DNA of 22,825 nt from JBOGJG01 sp050747825 (GTDB lineage Bacteria > Acidobacteriota > UBA6911 > RPQK01 > JBOGJG01). The translations under genes were made by a program, and so were the position numbers. The stretch's first letter is position 1; every line of letters begins with the position of its first letter. The notes beneath the pieces were generated by a model. That model did no database searches. It was not told where the DNA came from and saw nothing but the letters and a program-made list of their open reading frames with translations. Below, piece after piece: positions 16,002 through 22,199 of this stretch. The stretch lies in contig JBOGJG010000450.1 in assembly GCA_050747825.1 (NCBI GenBank), forward strand, positions 1 through 22,825, in the 5' to 3' direction.

Positions 16002-17248
16002 CCTCTCCGGTTCGAGTCAAGAAATACGGCGGGACCTCTGTAGGTTCCGTGGAGCGCATCCGCAAGATCGCGGGGGATCTTGTGGAAGACCACCGCCAGG
16101 GCACCCCACAGGTAGTGGTCGTCTCCGCAATGGCTAAGACCACAGATCAGTTGGTCAATATGGCTTTCCAGGTCTCCCCCCGTCCCAGAGCTCGTGAGCT
16201 GGACATGCTCCTGGCTACCGGCGAGCAGGTGTCGATCGCTCTTTTGGCCATTGCCATCCAGGAACTGGGCGCCGAAGCCGTCTCCATGACCGGCGCGCAG
16301 TGCGGAATCATCACAGACAGCAACTTTTCACGGGCCCGGATTCAAGACATCGCCACAGGCAAAATTCAGCGGGCACTCGACGACGGCAACATCGTGATCG
16401 TTGCTGGATTTCAGGGAGTCACGTCCAATTACGAAATTACCACCCTCGGGCGGGGCGGGTCCGACACTACGGCCACTGCTCTGGCTGCTGCGCTGAAATC
16501 GCCGCTCTGTGAGATCTATACCGACGTCGATGGAGTATTTACCGCTGATCCGCGTCTGGTGCCTGAAGCTCGCCTGCTCCCTTACATCAGCTATGAGGAG
16601 ATGCTCGAATATGCGGCTTCGGGCTCAAAGGTCTTGCATCCGCGCTGCGTAGAGATCGCCAACAAGTTCAACGTGCCGCTGCAGGTCCGCTCCAGTTTTC
16701 ACGACCGGCCGGGAACAACCATAGTCAAGGAGGAAGTCTTGGAAGCAGTTGCAATCACAGGCGTCACCGGAGATGCAAAAATCGCCCGCCTGGCGTTGAC
16801 GCGGGTAAGAGACATCCCCGGAATCGCCGCAAGGATTTCGGGAGCTCTGTCTGATGCGGGAATCAATATCCGGCTGATCATTCAGGGCGCTCGTCACGAT
16901 GAAACAAACGACGTATTGCTGATCGTGGGCGAGGAGGACGCCGATCGCTCAGTCACTCTGCTGAATGAAATTGCGGGAGAAGTGGGGGCCAACCAAGTAC
17001 AGGTGGATACCAGAGTCGCCAAGGTATCGGTGATTGGCTCCGGCATCGCCAGCACTCCTGGGGTGGCGGCGCGCATGTTCAAGGCCCTGGCCGAGCAAGG
17101 GATCAATATCGAGCTGATCAGCAGCTCCGAGGTTCGTATCGCCTGCATCATTCAGGAAGATCGACTCACGGATGCGGTTCAGGCCATTCATCGCGAATTT
17201 GACCTCGCCAAGGTCGAAAGGACCAAAGTTGCCGCCACACCAGCTTGA
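15998..17248 (+). CDS. lysC: Aspartate kinase (aspartokinase) with two ACT domains
   Basis: Aspartokinase phosphorylates aspartate, the committed step to lysine, threonine and methionine. The 416-aa product begins at GTG 15998 with 'KKYGGTSVGS' at 8-17, the usual aspartokinase start (normally KFGGTS). The kinase core includes 'GRGGSDTTATALAAAL' and 'EIYTDVDGVFTADPR'. Two C-terminal ACT domains at about 270-340 and 350-410 suggest allosteric feedback by lysine and/or threonine. The open frame extends to 15941 inside thrC. GTG is chosen because GGGAG lies 7 nt before it, and the stop/start overlap GTGA with thrC implies coupling. As the second gene of the riboswitch operon, it should be repressed by SAM transcriptionally as well as regulated through its ACT domains. 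Confidence 0.95.
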   Translation: MTSPVRVKKYGGTSVGSVERIRKIAGDLVEDHRQGTPQVVVVSAMAKTTDQLVNMAFQVSPRPRARELDMLLATGEQVSIALLAIAIQELGAEAVSMTGAQCGIITDSNFSRARIQDIATGKIQRALDDGNIVIVAGFQGVTSNYEITTLGRGGSDTTATALAAALKSPLCEIYTDVDGVFTADPRLVPEARLLPYISYEEMLEYAASGSKVLHPRCVEIANKFNVPLQVRSSFHDRPGTTIVKEEVLEAVAITGVTGDAKIARLALTRVRDIPGIAARISGALSDAGINIRLIIQGARHDETNDVLLIVGEEDADRSVTLLNEIAGEVGANQVQVDTRVAKVSVIGSGIASTPGVAARMFKALAEQGINIELISSSEVRIACIIQEDRLTDAVQAIHREFDLAKVERTKVAATPA

Positions 17249-18572
17249 TGATGACGGACTCCCTCAGGTCCGAATCGCTCTGGCCGGACTTGGGACAGTC
17301 GGGACCGCCGTCATTCAGTTCCTCCGGCAGGACAAAGAGCGCTATCGTGAGGGCTTGGGCCTCGATCTGCGGCTGATTTCAATCTTCGACCGCAGTTACC
17401 AGCGCAAGGATGCTTCCTGGACCGGCTCCGACGTCAAGGTGACTGATCGACTCGACGAGTTTCTGGAAACTCCTGCCGACATTGTCGTGGAAGTTCTCGG
17501 AGGAGCCGAACCAGCCCACCAGATCATCTGCTCGAGCCTGGAAGAGCAGAAAGCAGTCGTCACCGCCAACAAGCTGCTCATGGCACGTTCGGGAGCCGAG
17601 TACTTCGATCTCGTTGAAAAGCATGACGCTTTTATGGGTTTTGAGGCTTCGGTGGCGGGCGGTATTCCCATATTGCGTGCCCTGCGCCGCTCCCTCTTCG
17701 CCGACAGAATCGTTCGTGTTCAAGGAATCCTCAATGGCACCTGTAATTTCGTCCTTACCGAGATGGGCTCAACCGGGCGGGAATTTCAGGAAGTGCTTGC
17801 CCAGGCTCAGGCGCTGGGGTACGCCGAGGCTGACCCTTTCCTGGACGTTTCGGGACGGGACACTACCGATAAGTTGTCCATACTGAGCGCGCTGGCTTTC
17901 GGCCAATGGGTCAGTCCGGAACGCATCCCCACGCGGGGCATTGCCGACATATGGCCCATCGATTTTCTTTATGCGCGAAAGCTGAATTCGTCCATCAAAC
18001 TCCTGGGCACAGCCGAGAGCCATGCAGGACGGCTCAATCTGCGCGTGAGTCCGTTTCTGGTAAGCGATCACCTGGCCCTCTCGAAGATTTCGGGTGTCCT
18101 GAACGCTGTCGAAGTGACAGGTGAGCGCTCCGGCTCCTACGTTTTCAGTGGACGGGGGGCCGGCGGGAACCCGACCGCCATGTCCGTAGTGGCTGACATC
18201 CTGAACGCGGCTCTCTGGAAGCATGGCAGGATCCGCTTCCACAGCCATCGCATTGTGGCCGATCAGGGAGACATCTCTTACAGCCGGTCGCAGAGCGAAG
18301 CGGCCGAACGCTATCCTTTCTACCTTCGTTTCTTCGTGAAGGACCAGCCCGGCATCATCGCCGCTCTCGCCCGCATTCTGGCCGACCGCAAGATCAACAT
18401 CGACTCGGTGCTCCAGGAGCACTGGCCCGACAAGTCACGCCTGCCCTTTATTATCACCGTCGAACCAACTCCCTTCTCCACGATGCAGGACGCTTTCGAG
18501 GAAATGAAGCAGTTGGACTTCAACAAAGTCCCCCCGTTGGTCCTCCCCATGCTGTTCTCATTCATTCATTGA
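17229..18572 (+). CDS. hom: Homoserine dehydrogenase with C-terminal ACT domain
   Basis: This enzyme reduces aspartate semialdehyde to homoserine, the precursor of threonine and methionine. The product has a Rossmann NAD(P) motif, 'ALAGLGTVGTAV', close to the N-terminus. The signature 'GGIPILRAL' and 'GILNGTCNFVLTEM' follow, with 'ALGYAEADPFLDVSGRDT' and an ACT domain at about 360-435 ('YLRFFVKDQPGIIAALARIL'). The start is uncertain. The frame is open to an ATG at 17172 within lysC, while TTG at 17229 has AAAGGA about 6 nt upstream and gives a 447-aa protein of normal length with a 20-bp overlap of lysC. No ATG lies in frame near the lysC stop. It closes the thrC-lysC-hom operon; thrB, asd and metX/metA are not in the window. 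Confidence 0.93.
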   Translation: MPPHQLDDDGLPQVRIALAGLGTVGTAVIQFLRQDKERYREGLGLDLRLISIFDRSYQRKDASWTGSDVKVTDRLDEFLETPADIVVEVLGGAEPAHQIICSSLEEQKAVVTANKLLMARSGAEYFDLVEKHDAFMGFEASVAGGIPILRALRRSLFADRIVRVQGILNGTCNFVLTEMGSTGREFQEVLAQAQALGYAEADPFLDVSGRDTTDKLSILSALAFGQWVSPERIPTRGIADIWPIDFLYARKLNSSIKLLGTAESHAGRLNLRVSPFLVSDHLALSKISGVLNAVEVTGERSGSYVFSGRGAGGNPTAMSVVADILNAALWKHGRIRFHSHRIVADQGDISYSRSQSEAAERYPFYLRFFVKDQPGIIAALARILADRKINIDSVLQEHWPDKSRLPFIITVEPTPFSTMQDAFEEMKQLDFNKVPPLVLPMLFSFIH

Positions 18573-18579
18573 TACTGCA

Positions 18580-18609
18580 TTGATCTGACTGGCTCAAATC
18601 AGCTATTAT
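18580..18609 (+). promoter_or_regulatory. Putative promoter of the tRNA-hemB-hemL unit
   Basis: TTGATC (-35, 18580-18585) and TATTAT (-10, 18604-18609) are 18 bp apart. The predicted start near 18616 lies a few bases before the mature tRNA 5' end at 18621. The -35 match is moderate and the -10 match is good. Confidence 0.55.
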
Positions 18610-18620
18610 GATGGCTTTGC

Positions 18621-18694
18621 GGCGGTGTAGCTCAGTCGGTCAGAGCAAGCGGCTCATATCCGCTGTGTCGGGGGTTCGAGTCCCTCCACCGCCA
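18621..18694 (+). tRNA. tRNA with CAU anticodon, probably elongator tRNA-Met
   Basis: The cloverleaf folds fully. The acceptor GGCGGTG pairs with CACCGCC, and the discriminator is A18694. The D arm is GCTC/GAGC and the anticodon stem AGCGG/CCGCT. The CAT anticodon is at 18655-18657, and the T arm carries TTCGAGT. CCA is not encoded. The fully paired G1-C72 end rules out initiator tRNA. Elongator Met is favoured over lysidine-modified tRNA-Ile2 by the overall sequence, but both have CAU. Position 38 is T, where A is usual. It lies 33 nt upstream of hemB on the same strand, so it is probably co-transcribed with the heme genes. Confidence 0.92.
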
Positions 18695-18727
18695 TTTTGA
18701 TCAACTATTCATTTCAGCCGGAATCGA

Positions 18728-19729
18728 GTGACGCCCTACTATCGTCCCCGCCGCCTCAGAGAAAACCCCGTTTTAAGAAGAATGGTCCGCGAGACGCGGA
18801 TGAGTTCCGATCAACTGATTTATCCGCTCTTCATCCGCGAAGGAAAGGGGATACGCGAGGAGATCTCCTCGATGCCCGGACAAGTTCGATTTTCCATCGA
18901 CACTTTCCTGCAGGAAATCGACTCGCTTCACAGCCTTTCCATACCGGCTGTCACTCTGTTTGGAATCCCTGACACGGAACGCAAGGATAAAACAGGCAGT
19001 CCGGCCTATGATGAAGAGGGCATCATCTGTCGCGCCATCAGAGCAGCCAAAGAGCAGACGCCTGATCTGCTCCTGATCGCCGACGTTTGCCTTTGCGAGT
19101 ACACCGACCACGGCCACTGCGGCCTGCCTCGCGAAAACAGTGCCGGCACAGTCATGATCGACAATGACTCCACTCTCAACCTGCTGGCACGCGCGGCTTT
19201 GGCATACGCTCGGGCCGGAGCCGATGTCATCGCGCCTTCGGACATGATGGACGGGAGGGTCGCCGCCATCCGCAGCGCCCTCGACCAGGAGAACTTTGAA
19301 CATATCCCCATCCTCTCCTATGCAGCCAAGTACGCGTCCGCTTACTACGGCCCCTTTCGCGAAGCAGCCGAATCGACGCCCAGATTCGGCGACAGAAAAA
19401 CCTACCAGATGGATCCCGCCAACTCACGCGAAGGTCTGAAAGAGGTCAACCTCGACCTGGAGGAAGGAGCCGACATTGTCATGATCAAGCCGGCTTTACC
19501 CTATCTGGATCTGATTTATCAGGTGCGGCAAATAACGGAGGTCCCCGTGGCCGCTTATCAGGTCAGTGGAGAGTACTCCGCTCTGTGCGCCGCCTTTGCC
19601 AGAGGCTGGCTGAATCGGGAGGCGGCCATCATGGAAACCCTGCTGTCGATTCGGCGCGCCGGCGCCGACCTGATCCTCACCTATTTTGCCAAGGAGGCGG
19701 CTGAGCTGATCAGGAAAGGTGACTTGTGA
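18728..19729 (+). CDS. hemB: Delta-aminolevulinic acid dehydratase (porphobilinogen synthase) HemB
   Basis: HemB condenses two 5-aminolevulinate molecules to porphobilinogen. The 333-aa product carries the two active-site lysines, Lys201 ('SYAAKYASAYYGPFR') and Schiff-base Lys254 ('VMIKPALPYLD'). The metal site 'DVCLCEYTDHGHCG' with Cys121, Cys123 and Cys131 marks the zinc-dependent class rather than the aspartate-rich magnesium class. The N-terminus 'RPRRLRENPVLRRMVRET' is the usual HemB opening. The start is GTG at 18728 with only a weak purine-rich stretch upstream. The stop overlaps hemL as GTGA, so the two genes are translationally coupled. The pair hemB-hemL indicates the C5 (glutamyl-tRNA) route to heme. 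Confidence 0.97.
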   Translation: MTPYYRPRRLRENPVLRRMVRETRMSSDQLIYPLFIREGKGIREEISSMPGQVRFSIDTFLQEIDSLHSLSIPAVTLFGIPDTERKDKTGSPAYDEEGIICRAIRAAKEQTPDLLLIADVCLCEYTDHGHCGLPRENSAGTVMIDNDSTLNLLARAALAYARAGADVIAPSDMMDGRVAAIRSALDQENFEHIPILSYAAKYASAYYGPFREAAESTPRFGDRKTYQMDPANSREGLKEVNLDLEEGADIVMIKPALPYLDLIYQVRQITEVPVAAYQVSGEYSALCAAFARGWLNREAAIMETLLSIRRAGADLILTYFAKEAAELIRKGDL

Positions 19730-21009
19730 GCGCGGGCAATCAGGATCTCTTCACCCGAGCCAAAAAAGTAATCCCTGGCGGCGTGAACAGCCCCGTACGG
19801 GCTTTCCAGGCCGTCGGGGGAACGCCCCGTTTCATTCGATCGGCTCGCGGCTGCCGGGTGATCGATGTCGAAGGAAAGGAATACATCGATTATCTGTCTT
19901 CGTGGGGTCCTCTCATCCTGGGTCACTCTCATCCCGAGGTCGTTGAGGCCATCAGCAGGGCAGCCGCCAAAGGCTCGAGCTACGGCGCGCCCACGGAAGA
20001 GGAGGTCCTCCTGGCCGAAAAGATCTGCAGCTTTTTCCCTTCCATTGAGAAGGTGCGTCTTGTCAATTCCGGCACCGAAGCGACGATGAGCGCGCTGCGG
20101 TTGGCGCGCGCCCAGACGGGCCGGCCCATGATCGTCAAATTCGACGGCTGTTATCACGGGCACTCCGACAGTCTGTTGGTCCAGGCCGGCTCCGGCGTCC
20201 TCACGCTGGGTATTCCGGGCACGCCCGGCATTCCTCCGCAGTTCGCCGAGCAAACGATCAGTCTGCCTTTCAACGACACGGCCGCCCTCCGGGGAGCCTT
20301 CCAGACATATTCCGGTTCGATCGCCGCAGTCATCCTGGAACCGGTGCCTGGCAATATGGGAGTTATCCTGCCCGATCAAACTTTTCTGGAAGAGACTCTG
20401 AGACTGGCAGAGACAAATGGAACAATCGTCATTTTCGATGAGGTGATCACGGGATTTCGCCTGGGGCGTGGAGGAGCGCAGGAGCATTTCTCACTTTCCG
20501 CCCCACTCACGTGTCTTGGCAAGATCCTGGGCTCCGGATTGCCTATCGGCGCCTATGGCGGCAGGCGTGATCTTATGGAAAATATCGCACCGGAAGGTCC
20601 TGTCTACCAAGCCGGGACTCTCTCGGGAAATCCCATCGCCGTGGCGGCCGGTCTGAAAACTCTGGAGATTCTGGAGCGGGAGCACCCCTATCAACAGCTC
20701 CAGGCAAAAACGGCACGGCTGTGCCGGGGGTTATCGGAAGCGGCACAGAGAAACGGCGTGGAAGTCCAGGTCCAGCAGTGCGGCTCCATGTTTACCGCCT
20801 TCTTCAACTCGGTGCCTCCGACTGATCTGGATACGGCCACGCGCTCGGACACGAAGCGCTTCGCTATTTTCTTTCACAAAATGCTGGAGCAGGGAATCTA
20901 CCTGGCTCCGTCGCAGTACGAAGCCTGTTTCGTCTCAACGGCCCACGGGGAGCAGGAGATTGATCGGACTGTGGATGCCGCTGAAGTGGTCTTTAGGGAG
21001 ATGGGCTGA
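19726..21009 (+). CDS. hemL: Glutamate-1-semialdehyde 2,1-aminomutase HemL
   Basis: HemL converts glutamate 1-semialdehyde to 5-aminolevulinate with PLP/PMP and supplies HemB directly. The 427-aa product shows 'VIPGGVNSPVRAF' near the N-terminus. 'NSGTEATMSALRLAR' (about 114-128), 'GCYHGHSDSLL', 'IFDEVITGFR' and the PLP lysine Lys266 ('LGKILGSGLPIGAYGG') follow. These are HemL features that separate it from other class III aminotransferases. The GTG start at 19726 has AGGAAAGG just upstream and overlaps the hemB stop by 4 bp. The TGA stop touches the 24-bp inverted repeat that forms the hemL/carD boundary. GSA synthesis by HemA is not encoded in the window. Confidence 0.97.
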   Translation: MSAGNQDLFTRAKKVIPGGVNSPVRAFQAVGGTPRFIRSARGCRVIDVEGKEYIDYLSSWGPLILGHSHPEVVEAISRAAAKGSSYGAPTEEEVLLAEKICSFFPSIEKVRLVNSGTEATMSALRLARAQTGRPMIVKFDGCYHGHSDSLLVQAGSGVLTLGIPGTPGIPPQFAEQTISLPFNDTAALRGAFQTYSGSIAAVILEPVPGNMGVILPDQTFLEETLRLAETNGTIVIFDEVITGFRLGRGGAQEHFSLSAPLTCLGKILGSGLPIGAYGGRRDLMENIAPEGPVYQAGTLSGNPIAVAAGLKTLEILEREHPYQQLQAKTARLCRGLSEAAQRNGVEVQVQQCGSMFTAFFNSVPPTDLDTATRSDTKRFAIFFHKMLEQGIYLAPSQYEACFVSTAHGEQEIDRTVDAAEVVFREMG

Positions 21010-21078
21010 AAAATACGGGGACGCTCACCTGATTTGTTTGGAACAAAGTCAAAGTCAGGTGAGCGTCCCCGTATTTTT
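21009..21078. terminator. Perfect 24-bp inverted repeat: bidirectional terminator, REP/BIME-like
   Basis: The arms at 21009-21032 and 21055-21078 are exact reverse complements over 24 bp and start AAAAATACGGGG. The 22-nt loop contains a second hairpin, TTTGTT-TGG-AACAAA (21033-21047). Each strand ends the hairpin with TATTTTT, so it can terminate transcription both ways. The element spans from the last base of the hemL stop to the first two bases of the carD stop. Its GGGGACGCTCACC-type core resembles REP sequences mobilised by REP-associated transposases; that link is from memory, and no such gene is in the window. Confidence 0.85.
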
Positions 21079-21589
21079 AGGCAATCGGCGCCTGAGAACG
21101 CCTGAAGGCCGATGCCAGAATCTCCTCGACGGAGAGTTCCACTGCATCGACCGGCAGTTTCTGCACCGTGGCGATTTCAGAGATTACCAGGTGACGAGCC
21201 CGGTCGAACATCTTCTTTTCGCGAAAAGAGAGGCTCTTTTGCGAATTCAGGAAGAAGAGATTTTTGAAAACCTCTGCCACCTCGAAGATCGATCCGGTCT
21301 TCATTTTTTCCACATTTTCCTTGTAACGATTCTTCCAATCGGGGTCGGGCTCGTTGCTTTGGTTCTCCAGGATTTCAAAAAGCCGGCTCAGTTGCTTTTC
21401 ACTGCAAATCTTGCGTAATCCAACAAGGTCTGCGTTGCTGATGGGCACCATCACGGTTGAATTGTTGGACAGAATTCTCAACATATAGAATTCTTCCTGC
21501 CGGCCGGCAATAATTCGCTGGCAGACATCCTGAATCACACCTACACCCTGATTGGGGTAAATAACTTTGTCCCCAAGTTTAAAGCTCAT
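21077..21589 (-). CDS. carD: CarD/CdnL-family transcription regulator
   Basis: CarD-family proteins bind the RNA polymerase beta subunit and stabilise open complexes, often at rRNA and growth promoters. The 170-aa product starts 'MSFKLGDKVIYPNQGVGVI', the typical beginning of the Tudor-like polymerase-interaction domain (about 1-60, including 'YMLRILSNNSTVMVPISNA'). A helical DNA-binding C-terminal domain follows ('KTGSIFEVAEVFKNLFFL', 'LSFREKKMFDRARHLVISEIA'). The frame is open to 21652. The ATG at 21589 is certain because GGAGG lies just upstream (21594-21598) and the promoter itself occupies the would-be extension. The gene is convergent with hemL, sharing the palindromic terminator, and appears monocistronic. 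Confidence 0.94.
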   Translation of the reverse strand: MSFKLGDKVIYPNQGVGVIQDVCQRIIAGRQEEFYMLRILSNNSTVMVPISNADLVGLRKICSEKQLSRLFEILENQSNEPDPDWKNRYKENVEKMKTGSIFEVAEVFKNLFFLNSQKSLSFREKKMFDRARHLVISEIATVQKLPVDAVELSVEEILASAFRRSQAPIA

Positions 21590-21623
21590 AAAACCTCCAG
21601 GTGATTGGCTCAAGTGTAGATTA

Positions 21624-21652
21624 ATCTTACAAGATCTCTCCCGATTTGTCAA
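21624..21652 (-). promoter_or_regulatory. Sigma70-type promoter of carD
   Basis: On the minus strand a perfect -35 TTGACA (21647-21652) is followed after 17 bp by TAAGAT (-10, 21624-21629). The predicted start is near 21617, leaving a leader of about 28 nt before the carD ATG. The promoter lies inside the longest open frame, excluding an upstream start. Confidence 0.82.
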
Positions 21653-21715
21653 AGTTAGTCCTACATTGAGTACTACATAACTGTGTCGCTAACAAGTGAT
21701 ATGACCGGTAGTGGG

Positions 21716-21987
21716 AGAAGTACTTTGGCGGCCTTGCAGGGGGCGGGCCTGGTGGCCAAAGCGCCCAAACGAGGCGCTCATCGTAAGCGGCGGTCCTTTA
21801 GTCGGAATGCTATGTGGAGGGCAGCAAGCACGCTTGGCTGCCCGGAAAGGCGCAGCAGGATCTGATCGTGGTCTTCGACGATGCCAACAGCAAGGTCTAT
21901 TACGCTCAGTTAGTCCCAGAAGAGAGTACCGCGACGGTTAAGGCTAAAGCCCCCGGTTATCATCTGGTTCCCTTGCAGGTTGTTTAA
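21716..21987 (+). pseudogene. Decayed ISNCY-type (DDE, integrase-core) transposase fragment
   Basis: Three reading frames must be joined to follow the protein. The first gives 'LAALQGAGLVAKAPKRGAHR' (from 21725), resembling the helix-turn-helix/linker of ISNCY-type transposases. The second gives 'GPLVGMLC' near 21793-21816. The third gives 'EGSKHAWLPG' and 'DLIVVFDDANSKVYYAQLV' followed by 'EESTATV'. The third piece is the usual start of the catalytic core (D-G-S-x-H-x-W then D-D-A-T/N-S). The N-terminal part, the rest of the core and the terminal inverted repeats are missing. The match is from family memory. At least two frameshifts and both truncations make it nonfunctional. It sits between carD and the damaged secreted-protein gene. 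Confidence 0.72.
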
Positions 21988-22010
21988 TGTTCCTTAGGAG
22001 GAGGAGGAGA

Positions 22011-22036
22011 TCGGTTTGTCCAATCGGTTTGTCCAA
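22011..22036. repeat. 13-bp perfect tandem duplication
   Basis: TCGGTTTGTCCAA occurs twice with no spacer (22011-22023 and 22024-22036). It directly follows a GGAGGAGGAGGAG run. It lies between the transposase remnant and the broken secreted-protein gene and may mark a past insertion, excision or slippage event. Confidence 0.7.
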
Positions 22037-22055
22037 TTCGTCGGGCTGCGAACCG

Positions 22056-22199
22056 TCAATCGCTCAGAGGATTACCTTCCGTGATCACCTCCTCTGCGGA
22101 GTTCAGAACCTGAAAAACGGCGTTGGCCTCGATCGGAGCGCTCGACTGAATTCGGGCATAGCCGGACGCCAGCGGTGTAGCCGTTCCACTTGTCCTAAA
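22056..22199 (-). pseudogene. Out-of-frame C-terminal remnant of the adjacent secreted-protein gene
   Basis: In the neighbouring minus-strand frame, the sequence after a T5 run reads 'RTSGTATPLASGYARIQSSA' and continues 'ANAVFQVLNSAEEVITE' to a TGA at 22056. This matches the usual end of the family ('GYARV/I ... AVF ... E-G') and is far more protein-like than the in-frame tail of the 22103 gene. Joining it requires one extra base in the T5 run (22197-22201). Family members normally have about 40-50 residues between 'LRTT' and 'RTSG', so an internal deletion is likely too. That length is remembered, not measured. Confidence 0.6.

Noticed and set aside
17248..17290. ATG codons overlapping the lysC stop as a start for hom, or a hom frameshift
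   Set aside because: They are out of frame with hom, and the hom frame is intact upstream through the TTG at 17229, so no frameshift is needed.
18621..18694. Initiator tRNA-fMet
   Set aside because: The first acceptor base pair is G-C, whereas bacterial initiator tRNA has an unpaired 1-72 end.
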